Source: Patescibacteria group bacterium UBA6023 (GTDB lineage Bacteria; Patescibacteriota; Minisyncoccia; Phycocordibacterales; UBA6899). From it: 15,250 nucleotides of DNA. The stretch lies in contig DIZR01000041.1 in NCBI GenBank assembly GCA_002429425.1, positions 1,144 through 16,393 on the forward strand. The letters run 5' to 3'. Under the pieces are notes generated by a model. It had not been told where the DNA came from and did not search any database. It saw nothing but the letters and a program-made list of their open reading frames with translations. Both the position numbers and the translations under genes were made by a program. Positions 6,026-11,485 of the stretch are shown one piece after another; the stretch's first letter is position 1, and every line of letters starts with the position of its first letter.

Positions 6026-6063
6026 TTGCCTACCAGTTCTTACCGCGCTATTATGCCATTTAT
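6026..6063 (+). promoter_or_regulatory. Promoter of the EamA-type gene
   Basis: A -35 TTGCCT (6026-6031), 17-nt spacer, and -10 TATTAT (6049-6054) ending 9 nt before the ATG at 6064. This placement decides the start: an in-frame ATG at 6022 would lie upstream of the -35 and could not be in the transcript. Confidence 0.65.
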
Positions 6064-6534
6064 ATGACACCATGGATAATCTATGCGGTGCTCGCTGCAG
6101 TTGCTGCTGGGGCTGTGGGGATTCTTGCAAAATTAGGTATTCAGGGTGCAGACGCAACAATTGCGACGACCTTACGTGGACTTTCTATCGCGCTTTTTAT
6201 GGGAACCGCCGCATTTTTTCTTGGAAAATGGGAGACGGTAACCTCGATTAGTTCACGTTCTTTTTTCTTTATTGTACTTACTGGAATTGCCGGAGGTTTG
6301 TCCTGGCTTTGGGGTTTTATGGCACTTCAGAAAGGTGGTGGAGTGATTGTTGTTAATGCAATCGACCGCATGAGTTTGGTACTCGTTCTTGTTTTTGCGG
6401 CATTATTTTTAGGAGAAGGAATTACGTGGAATAAGGCTATCGGTGTTGTTCTGATTGTGCTTGGAGTTATTCTTGCGACGAGCACAAAAGAACAATTCAT
6501 TGAGGTGTATCGTTTTATTGCGCGAATTGGATAA
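6064..6534 (+). CDS. EamA-type (DMT superfamily) single-domain membrane transporter
   Basis: A 156-residue protein with five predicted membrane helices, equal to one EamA repeat, whereas typical EamA permeases carry two. It opens MTPWIIYAVLAAVAAG and keeps the family features ILAKLGIQGAD, ATTLRGLSIA, GLSWLWGFMALQKGG, VNAIDRMSLVLVLVFAALFLGE and a final GVVLIVLGVILA helix. It probably works as a dimer to export or exchange a small metabolite; the substrate is not readable. I chose 6064 rather than 6022 because family members start at this point and because a good promoter overlaps the extra 14 codons. It reads toward a block of tRNA-like hairpins and the convergent tRNA-Leu. Confidence 0.85.
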   Translation: MTPWIIYAVLAAVAAGAVGILAKLGIQGADATIATTLRGLSIALFMGTAAFFLGKWETVTSISSRSFFFIVLTGIAGGLSWLWGFMALQKGGGVIVVNAIDRMSLVLVLVFAALFLGEGITWNKAIGVVLIVLGVILATSTKEQFIEVYRFIARIG

Positions 6535-6539
6535 TTTAA

Positions 6540-6598
6540 GTAGCGGAAGATCTTTTCGACTCCCGCACGGAAGCAAGACAGGAAGGAGTCTCGGCTAC
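6540..6598 (+). repeat. tRNA-3'-half-like fragment D
   Basis: TTTCGACTCCCGCACG (6554-6569) repeats exactly at 6644-6659. Its first part equals the T-loop and 3' T-stem shared by tRNA-Leu and tRNA-Cys. It is wrapped in nested inverted repeats: GTAGC (6540-6544)/GCTAC (6594-6598) and GACTCC (6558-6563)/GGAGTC (6585-6590). No acceptor copy is recognised. It begins 5 nt after the stop of the EamA-type gene. Confidence 0.5.
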
Positions 6599-6608
6599 CG
6601 CCGCAGGT

Positions 6609-6690
6609 GGTTTTCAATCTCGATAACTTGATAATGAAAACCCTTTCGACTCCCGCACGCAATAAAGCAGTTTACTGCTCCCGGGCACAA
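6609..6690 (+). repeat. tRNA-3'-half-like element C (matches tRNA-Leu)
   Basis: In order: hairpin arms GGTTTTCA (6609-6616) and TGAAAACC (6635-6642); TTCGACTCCCGC (6645-6656), identical to the T-loop and 3' T-stem of tRNA-Leu; a 23-nt insert ending in hairpin AGCAG-TTTA-CTGCT (6666-6679); then CCCGGGCACAA (6680-6690), an exact copy of the tRNA-Leu acceptor strand, discriminator and next three bases. It is on the strand opposite tRNA-Leu and points at that tRNA's 3' end, with a terminator between. Confidence 0.65.
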
Positions 6691-6692
6691 TA

Positions 6693-6716
6693 AAAAAACT
6701 CCTAACGGAGTTTTTT
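6693..6716 (-). terminator. Bidirectional terminator between the EamA-type gene and tRNA-Leu
   Basis: AAAAAACTCC (6693-6702), loop TAAC, GGAGTTTTTT (6707-6716): a 10-bp stem whose ends give six T in either direction. It lies 6 nt from the tRNA-Leu 3' end on the minus strand and also faces transcripts of the EamA-type gene on the plus strand. Confidence 0.88.
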
Positions 6717-6722
6717 CATTTG

Positions 6723-6803
6723 TGCCCGGGGCGGGAGTCGAACCCGCATGCCTTTCGACGGGAGATTTTAAGTCTCCTGTGTATACCATTTCACCACCCG
6801 GGC
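6723..6803 (-). tRNA. tRNA-Leu(UAA)
   Basis: On the minus strand, acceptor GCCCGGG pairs perfectly with CCCGGGC and the discriminator is A. Anticodon stem GGAGA/TCTCC holds loop CTTAAAA, anticodon TAA (Leu). A class II variable arm (GTCGAAAGGC) and T arm GCGGG-TTCGACT-CCCGC follow. CCA is not encoded (CAA follows A73's position). It lies 16 nt after tRNA-Cys and is probably transcribed with it. Confidence 0.95.
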
Positions 6804-6819
6804 GTGGATGTGAATGCAA

Positions 6820-6895
6820 TGGAGACGTAGGCGGGAGTCGAACCCGCGCGTAACGGTTTTGCAGACCGTCGCGTTAACCACTTCGCCACTACGTC
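6820..6895 (-). tRNA. tRNA-Cys(GCA), CCA encoded
   Basis: On the minus strand, acceptor GACGTAG pairs perfectly with CTACGTC. Anticodon stem ACGGT/ACCGT carries loop CTGCAAA, anticodon GCA (Cys). The T arm is GCGGG-TTCGACT-CCCGC and the discriminator is T, as expected for Cys. CCA follows directly (6820-6822), the only one of the four tRNAs here with it encoded. A promoter with extended -10 TGtTATAGT (complement of 6905-6913) lies 9 nt upstream and should drive Cys and Leu together. Confidence 0.96.
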
Positions 6896-6904
6896 ATAGG
6901 GGCA

Positions 6905-6913
6905 ACTATAACA
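6905..6913 (-). promoter_or_regulatory. Extended -10 of the tRNA-Cys/tRNA-Leu unit
   Basis: TGtTATAGT on the minus strand, with the hexamer at 6905-6910 and the tRNA starting 9 nt downstream. It sits in the 42-nt gap after the rbfA stop, so the tRNAs can be transcribed independently of the infB-rbfA genes. The -35 is poor. Confidence 0.6.
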
Positions 6914-6937
6914 AGGAAACCCGACTTATTCCAGTAT

Positions 6938-7282
6938 TTATTTCTTTACGTCTTCCTGTACTGTTTCGAGGAGTACTTCAACGCGCTGACGATTTTGTTC
7001 TCCGAGATCAGGAGAAAAATGAATACGAGGAAGGATACGAATTCTACTATTTGCTTTAATGAATTCTTTTAATTCATGGGTCATACGATTCGCGAAAATG
7101 AGTGCGGCCTTTTCCTTCTCCTGTGGTAAGACTGAAAGAAGTATGTCGACGCGTTTGAGGTCGTCAGAAAGCATCACACGCGTGACGGTGATAAGTGATG
7201 TTCTGTTTGATTGTCGAGAAAGGAAGTCTGCTGCAAGGTCTTTGAGCATGAATTCCTCTCGTCCATGTTTGAGTTTATTCAT
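6938..7282 (-). CDS. rbfA: Ribosome-binding factor A
   Basis: A 114-residue KH-fold protein that helps mature the 30S subunit (16S rRNA 5' region and late assembly). Family blocks are in order: a basic N-terminal helix (residues 1-24), SLITVTRVMLSDDLKRVDILLSVLP (29-53), a helix containing RMTHELKEFIKANSRIRILPRIHF (66-89), then the closing EQNRQRVEVLLETV (94-107). Length agrees with RbfA. It follows infB on the same strand, the classic bacterial order (infB-rbfA), but with an unusually wide 127-nt gap. The first ATG is used; a start at Met12 would cut into the first helix. No Shine-Dalgarno precedes it. Confidence 0.88.
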   Translation of the reverse strand: MNKLKHGREEFMLKDLAADFLSRQSNRTSLITVTRVMLSDDLKRVDILLSVLPQEKEKAALIFANRMTHELKEFIKANSRIRILPRIHFSPDLGEQNRQRVEVLLETVQEDVKK

Positions 7283-7341
7283 ATTTTATTGAATTTATGG
7301 AATAAATAAAATTCGAGGCGGGGAGAAGGTGATGAGGAAGG

Positions 7342-7382
7342 CGTATTCTTATACGTTGACCAAGTTGCAGAGGCTCCGCAAC
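7342..7382 (-). repeat. Two small hairpins between infB and rbfA
   Basis: CGTAT-TCTT-ATACG (7342-7355), and GTTGC...GCAAC (7364-7382) with a possible GAG/CTC inner pairing. They lie in the 127-nt infB-rbfA gap. There is no T-run after them on the minus strand, so they look like processing or attenuating structures rather than a terminator. Confidence 0.35.
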
Positions 7383-7409
7383 GATGAAGTTTGTTATTCC
7401 CATAAATTC

Positions 7410-8912
7410 TTATTGTTTCTTTACGATGATGTAGGGTATGAGTACGTCTCGTTCCGCAAGAGTAATCTTTGATTCGACTTGAAGTCCACATTCGTTTCCT
7501 TCCGGGACCTCATTCACTTTTATTTTTTGCGATTGGAGTTCAACGATCTTTCCTTCACCTATTTCCACATCACGTCGAAGGATTTTGAATCGTACACCAT
7601 TTTGTATTTTTCCCGAGAGTACCGCTCCTCCGATAACTTGAAGTTCTTTTTGTTGACTAAAATAGCGAATAATCTTGAATTCTCCGAGTTTTTCTACCAT
7701 TTCAATGTGTGGGGCACGCTTTTTGATCTCATCCTCAAGCCACTCCGTAAGTTTGTAAATAATATCAAATTTTTGAATATCAATATTGTTTCGTGAGGCA
7801 AGGTCGATCGCGTTTGCATCTGCCTTTGTGTGGAATGCAATTACCGCAGGCTTGTTTGCACCGTAGGCAAGCTTGATGTCACTTTCGCTTATTGCGCCAA
7901 CGCCCTTTTGAATTATCTTGAGAATTACGCGATCGTGTTTGAGTTTACCAATTTCATGTTCAAGCGCTTCGAGTGAACCAGCAACATCGGCACGGAGAAT
8001 TATAGGAAAGAGTACTCCGTCAACAGGCAAAAAGTCCTTTACTACGGTCTTTTTGAGTACGGCTACTTTTGCTACATGTGCTTCCGCGTCTTTCTTTTTT
8101 TCAAATGTCACAAAAGGATCACCGACATTTGGCACCGCCGTCCATCCCGTAAGGCGAATCGGAGAAGAGAATGTAGCAGAATCGATTGGCTTTCCAAGAA
8201 AATTCTCAATGGTACGCACGGGAGTCATTGCTCCTTCTGCAACGACAAACGCTCCCTTTTTGAGGGTTCCGTCGGTAATCACGAGTGTGGCAACAATACC
8301 TTTCTTTGGATCCATTCGTGATTCAATGATTACTCCTTCTGCCGGCTTTGATTCATCGCCAGTAAGTTCATTCATTTCTGCAACGAGAAGCATGACATCA
8401 AGAAGCTCTGGTATGCCTTGCCCAGTCTTTGCTGAAATAGCAATCCATGGGATATCGCCACCATATCCTTCGACATAAATTTCAGCTTCAGCAAGAGTTT
8501 GCTTTGTTTTCTCAATATTTGCATTTGGCTTGTCGATTTTGTTAATCGCAACAATGTAAGGAACTTTTGCTTCAATGATAGATTTATATGCTTCTATGGT
8601 TTGAGCTTTTACGCCATCCTCGGCAGAAACGACTAAGACAGCAATATCAGCAACCTTTGCCCCTCGCGCGCGCATGCCCTTGAATGCTTCATGTCCCGGT
8701 GTATCAAGAAAAGTGATTTTGCACTCTTTCCCATCATTATTTTTATGCACTGCTTCGTATGCAGAAATATGTTGAGTGATTCCACCCGCTTCGGTCGCAA
8801 CAATGTTTGTACTGCGTATGTAGTCGAGTAGGGTCGATTTTCCGTGATCGATATGACCCATGATCACCACAATTGGCGGACGCGGAACAATTTGTGTCTT
8901 TTTCGGGGTCAT
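7410..8912 (-). CDS. infB: Translation initiation factor IF-2 (short form)
   Basis: A 500-residue GTPase that brings fMet-tRNA to the 30S subunit and promotes subunit joining. G motifs are complete: G1 GHIDHGKS (residues 19-26), G2 GGITQHI (43-49), G3 DTPGHEAF (70-77), G4 NKID (124-127) and G5 SAK (160-162). Beta-barrel domain II, domain III (about 300-400) and the C-terminal fMet-tRNA-binding domain (about 405-500) follow. The N-terminal extension found in most bacteria (E. coli IF-2 is 890 residues) is absent: the G domain begins within 15 residues of the start. The ATG at 8912 is the only sensible start. A -10-like TATTCT lies 4 nt upstream, though transcription from the DUF4446 gene 77 nt upstream is also likely. 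Confidence 0.97.
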   Translation of the reverse strand: MTPKKTQIVPRPPIVVIMGHIDHGKSTLLDYIRSTNIVATEAGGITQHISAYEAVHKNNDGKECKITFLDTPGHEAFKGMRARGAKVADIAVLVVSAEDGVKAQTIEAYKSIIEAKVPYIVAINKIDKPNANIEKTKQTLAEAEIYVEGYGGDIPWIAISAKTGQGIPELLDVMLLVAEMNELTGDESKPAEGVIIESRMDPKKGIVATLVITDGTLKKGAFVVAEGAMTPVRTIENFLGKPIDSATFSSPIRLTGWTAVPNVGDPFVTFEKKKDAEAHVAKVAVLKKTVVKDFLPVDGVLFPIILRADVAGSLEALEHEIGKLKHDRVILKIIQKGVGAISESDIKLAYGANKPAVIAFHTKADANAIDLASRNNIDIQKFDIIYKLTEWLEDEIKKRAPHIEMVEKLGEFKIIRYFSQQKELQVIGGAVLSGKIQNGVRFKILRRDVEIGEGKIVELQSQKIKVNEVPEGNECGLQVESKITLAERDVLIPYIIVKKQ

Positions 8913-8989
8913 AAATAGAATAGGGCGATACTACCACACGATATGCAAGGTGTCGAGAGAAGAACGGCTCAGTTGCTAATTATTTGAAC

Positions 8990-9433
8990 TTACTTCAGTA
9001 CCTCACGCTCTTCAGTGGTAAGCTCAAACTCTGAGGTGCGATGAACAATCGGTTTTGCAAAAACGCTGACTTTTTCGCGAGTGTAGAGTGTGGAGATGAC
9101 CACACCATTTCCTTCTTCATCGAGCAATGCTGTTGCAAAGCTTTGGTTGCCACCTGATCCTGTTCCCTGGAAAGGATTAAAACGCAATGTGCGTGCACCG
9201 TGAAGTTTACCTTTTATTCGTTCATCGATATGCGTAAGTTCTGTTTCTACCATTTTTTGAAAGGTGAATAGTTGCGTGATCGAGTGTTGGTTGCTACGAA
9301 TTGTCTCTTCGAGTGAGCGTGCGTCTTTCCCGGCAGTAAGCTCCGAAATACGACGATCGAGTATAATCAACCAGATAATAAGTACGATTATTGCAACGCC
9401 AAGTAATGTGATAGTGATGAGGGTTGGATTCAT
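8990..9433 (-). CDS. DUF4446 family membrane-anchored protein
   Basis: A 147-residue protein of unknown function. An N-terminal membrane helix (residues 4-25) is followed by a charged helical linker, probably a coiled coil (27-75), and a conserved C-terminal domain with the DUF4446 signature: RFNPFQGTGSGGNQSFATALLDEEGNGVVISTLYTRE...VFAKPI (about 83-128), ending in acidic helix TTEEREVLK. The family is common in Firmicutes and in candidate-phyla genomes. It lies upstream of infB on the same strand with a 77-nt gap. It is driven by a promoter that overlaps a palindrome and is divergent from iscS. I know of no assigned function. Confidence 0.85.
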   Translation of the reverse strand: MNPTLITITLLGVAIIVLIIWLIILDRRISELTAGKDARSLEETIRSNQHSITQLFTFQKMVETELTHIDERIKGKLHGARTLRFNPFQGTGSGGNQSFATALLDEEGNGVVISTLYTREKVSVFAKPIVHRTSEFELTTEEREVLK

Positions 9434-9440
9434 TCCTCAC

Positions 9441-9469
9441 ATGATATCGCAGTGGAGCGTATTTGCAAA
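9441..9469 (-). promoter_or_regulatory. Promoter of the DUF4446 gene
   Basis: On the minus strand: -35 TTTGCA (complement of 9464-9469), 17-nt spacer, -10 TATCAT (complement of 9441-9446), 7 nt, then ATG at 9433. The predicted transcript is leaderless. The same -35 hexamer and spacing occur at pilM. Confidence 0.6.
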
Positions 9470-9472
9470 TAC
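9459..9472. promoter_or_regulatory. Palindrome in the divergent DUF4446/iscS promoter region (operator candidate)
   Basis: GTATTTGCAAATAC is a perfect 14-bp palindrome that covers the -35 of the DUF4446 promoter and lies 26 bp upstream of the iscS -35. Its symmetry and position suit a dimeric regulator of one or both genes. No regulator is encoded in the window. Confidence 0.45.
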
Positions 9473-9497
9473 ATTGTTCGGGGGCCCATGTAATACC

Positions 9498-9532
9498 TTT
9501 TCAATTCACGTTACAACTTATAGAATGCCATT
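9498..9532 (+). promoter_or_regulatory. Promoter of iscS
   Basis: A -35 TTTTCA (9498-9503), 17-nt spacer, and -10 TAGAAT (9521-9526) ending 6 nt before the ATG at 9533. The start site is expected at the start codon (leaderless). Confidence 0.6.
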
Positions 9533-10744
9533 ATGAAACGTATTTACCTTGATCATGCGGCCGCAACACCCGTTGCAAGGAGTGTTGTTAATGCGATGAC
9601 TCCATTTTGGTCATCAGTATATGGAAATCCTTCCTCAATTCACAAAGAAGGAGTTGTTGCAAAAAAGGCACTTGCCCTTGCGCGTCTCTCGATTGCTCAT
9701 GTGCTCGGCGTGCATGCTGATGAAGTGGTGTTCACTGGAAGTGCAACAGAATCATGCAACCTTGCACTTGAGGGAACGGTGAATGCATGGCGGGAAAAGC
9801 ATCCTGGACAAATTCCACATATTATTGTTAGTGCGATTGAACATGATGCAGTGCTTGCGAAGGTGCGCATGCTTCAATCGAGTGGTGCAGAGCTTACGGT
9901 CATTCCTGTCGATCAGGAGGGAATTATAAATATTGAAGAATTAAGGCGAGCAATCAAGAAGGAAACGGTAATTATTTCTGTAATGCTCGCAAATAACGAG
10001 ATAGGTGTCATTCAACCCGTCCGAGATATCGCGCGAATGGTACGTAATTGGAAACGGAATGAACGTGGAGTTTCCCGTGATGTGCGAATGGAGGGAGACG
10101 CACTGTACCCACTGGTACATACTGATGCATGTCAGGCAACAAATTATTTGGAATTGAGCATCCCTCACCTTGGTGTAGATTTACTCACCATTAATGCATC
10201 AAAAATATATGGACCAAAAGGAATTGCGATTCTTTTTGCTCGTCGTGATGTGCTGATGAATCCAATTATTGTTGGTGGTGGTCATGAGCGAGGACTTCGA
10301 GCGGGAACTGAAAATATTCCTCTTATTATTGGATTTGCAGAAGCATTACGCATAGCTGAGGATATGAGGGTTAAAGAAAGTGCCCGTCTCTTGGTTCTAC
10401 GGGATTGGTTTATTGCAGAGTTACGTGAAATTGACGGTGTGACTATTAATGGGAGTTGCATATCTCGTCTTCCGAACAATGTTAATTTTTCTCTTCGTGG
10501 TGCCGACCATGAATTTTTGGCAATTGCATTTGATGCAAAGGGGATTGCTGTTTCAACAAAAAGCGCATGTAATGAAACAGATGCGGAACATTCCCATGTT
10601 CTTGAAGCAATTCTTCAGGGTGGAGGGAGTGGGGGCGCATCGGGTTTACGTGTAAGTTTTGGTCGTATCACGACAAAAAAAGATCTCAAAATATTCCTTG
10701 ATATGTTTACAGAGATAATGCAAGAATTAATTGTCGTACTTTGA
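9533..10744 (+). CDS. iscS: Cysteine desulfurase (NifS/IscS class)
   Basis: A 403-residue PLP enzyme that takes sulfur from cysteine as a persulfide for Fe-S clusters or tRNA thiolation. Visible motifs are YLDHAAATP (5-13), GNPSSIH (31-37), the PLP-stacking H104 in IEHD, NNEIGVIQP (154-162), HTDACQA (196-202), the PLP lysine K224 in NASKIYGPKG, RGLRAGTEN (253-261), and the active cysteine C346 in STKSACNE. The active loop reads TKSAC where most relatives have SGSAC. A charged insert (about residues 170-192, NWKRNERG...EGDALYP) precedes the HTDA strand and explains much of the extra length. There is no IscU, IscR or MnmA beside it, so the sulfur acceptor is not indicated by context. Confidence 0.95.
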   Translation: MKRIYLDHAAATPVARSVVNAMTPFWSSVYGNPSSIHKEGVVAKKALALARLSIAHVLGVHADEVVFTGSATESCNLALEGTVNAWREKHPGQIPHIIVSAIEHDAVLAKVRMLQSSGAELTVIPVDQEGIINIEELRRAIKKETVIISVMLANNEIGVIQPVRDIARMVRNWKRNERGVSRDVRMEGDALYPLVHTDACQATNYLELSIPHLGVDLLTINASKIYGPKGIAILFARRDVLMNPIIVGGGHERGLRAGTENIPLIIGFAEALRIAEDMRVKESARLLVLRDWFIAELREIDGVTINGSCISRLPNNVNFSLRGADHEFLAIAFDAKGIAVSTKSACNETDAEHSHVLEAILQGGGSGGASGLRVSFGRITTKKDLKIFLDMFTEIMQELIVVL

Positions 10745-10806
10745 TAGATAGTGAATATTCCTTATATGTTGATGCTACCTTTTTGTTGCGGAGATGTTAC
10801 AATTGA

Positions 10807-10841
10807 TTTACTTAGTTTTATTGCAATAGTAATTTAAATAT
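10807..10841 (+). promoter_or_regulatory. Probable promoter of the SOD gene
   Basis: A -35-like TTTACT (10807-10812), 17-nt spacer and -10-like TAATTT (10830-10835), 6 nt before the ATG at 10842. The hexamers are imperfect but the geometry equals that of neighbouring genes. Confidence 0.4.
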
Positions 10842-11417
10842 ATGTATACTCCACAAAATTTCTCATCACTGATCGGCACTCCAGGATTTAGCGAGGCGCT
10901 ACTCACGAATCACTTCACACTTTATGAGGGGTATGTAAAAAATACCAACGCATGCGATGTTCAATTGAGCGCACTTGCACTTGATGGAAAGTTTAGTACA
11001 CCTGAATACAATGAAATAAAACGTCATTTTGGTTGGGAATATAATGGTATGAGGTTGCATGAATTATATTTTAGCAACATGAAGAATGGAGGAGTTACAA
11101 TTGATCGAGACTCATCATTTGTACAGAAAGTTACCTCCACATGGGGAAGTGTCGAAAATTGGATGAAGGATTTTAAGGCAACGGGTTCTATTCGTGGTAT
11201 TGGTTGGGTGGTACTTGTGCACGATAACGCATCTGACAAACTTTTCAATGTGTGGGTAAATGAACATGATACGGGGAATCTTGTTGGTACAAATCCAATA
11301 CTCGTGATGGATGTATTTGAGCATGCCTTCATGCTCGATTATGGCATCAAACGCGCAGAATATATTGAAGCATTTTGGAATGCAATAGATTGGAAAGTTG
11401 TCGCGCAACGTATGTAA
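10842..11417 (+). CDS. Fe/Mn-family superoxide dismutase
   Basis: A 191-residue protein expected to dismutate superoxide in the cytoplasm. The four metal ligands can be placed: H24 (TNHFTLYEGYV), H73 (LHELYF), D157 and H161 in MDVFEHAF. The C-terminal block KRAEYIEAFWNAIDW (170-184) is a classic SOD ending. Departures from textbook enzymes: the first-helix HH-x-x-HH becomes HF-x-x-YE, the WEHAY motif tryptophan is F159, and His142 in NEHDTG lies where many enzymes have the Gln or His that tunes metal choice. The metal (Fe, Mn or either) cannot be assigned. It has no signal peptide. It follows iscS after 97 nt and ends in a strong terminator, so it is probably its own unit. Confidence 0.87.
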   Translation: MYTPQNFSSLIGTPGFSEALLTNHFTLYEGYVKNTNACDVQLSALALDGKFSTPEYNEIKRHFGWEYNGMRLHELYFSNMKNGGVTIDRDSSFVQKVTSTWGSVENWMKDFKATGSIRGIGWVVLVHDNASDKLFNVWVNEHDTGNLVGTNPILVMDVFEHAFMLDYGIKRAEYIEAFWNAIDWKVVAQRM

Positions 11418-11424
11418 TATTGTT

Positions 11425-11459
11425 AAAAAGATTCGCGAAAGCGAATTTTTTGTTTTTTT
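11425..11459 (+). terminator. Terminator after the SOD gene
   Basis: An A-run (11425-11429), stem ATTCGC (11431-11436), GAAA tetraloop, GCGAAT (11441-11446), then T-runs to 11459 broken by a single G. It lies 7 nt after the SOD stop and is immediately followed by the next gene's promoter. Confidence 0.9.
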
Positions 11460-11467
11460 GTACACAG

Positions 11468-11485
11468 TGCTATAATATAAGCATT
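11468..11485 (+). promoter_or_regulatory. Extended -10 promoter of the HtrA-like gene
   Basis: TGcTATAAT (11468-11476) is a perfect extended -10 ending 9 nt before the ATG at 11486. It decides the start: the longer in-frame ATG at 11375 lies inside the SOD gene and upstream of the terminator. The -35 would fall in the T-rich tail and is poor, as is common with extended -10 promoters. Confidence 0.7.

Noticed and set aside
6814..7059. Plus-strand frame beginning MQWRRRRESNPRV
   Set aside because: It is the complement of tRNA-Cys running into antisense rbfA, another common false protein.
7918..8478. 186-codon plus-strand frame antisense to infB
   Set aside because: It is Ser/Thr/Pro-rich with no motif, and infB on the other strand is complete.
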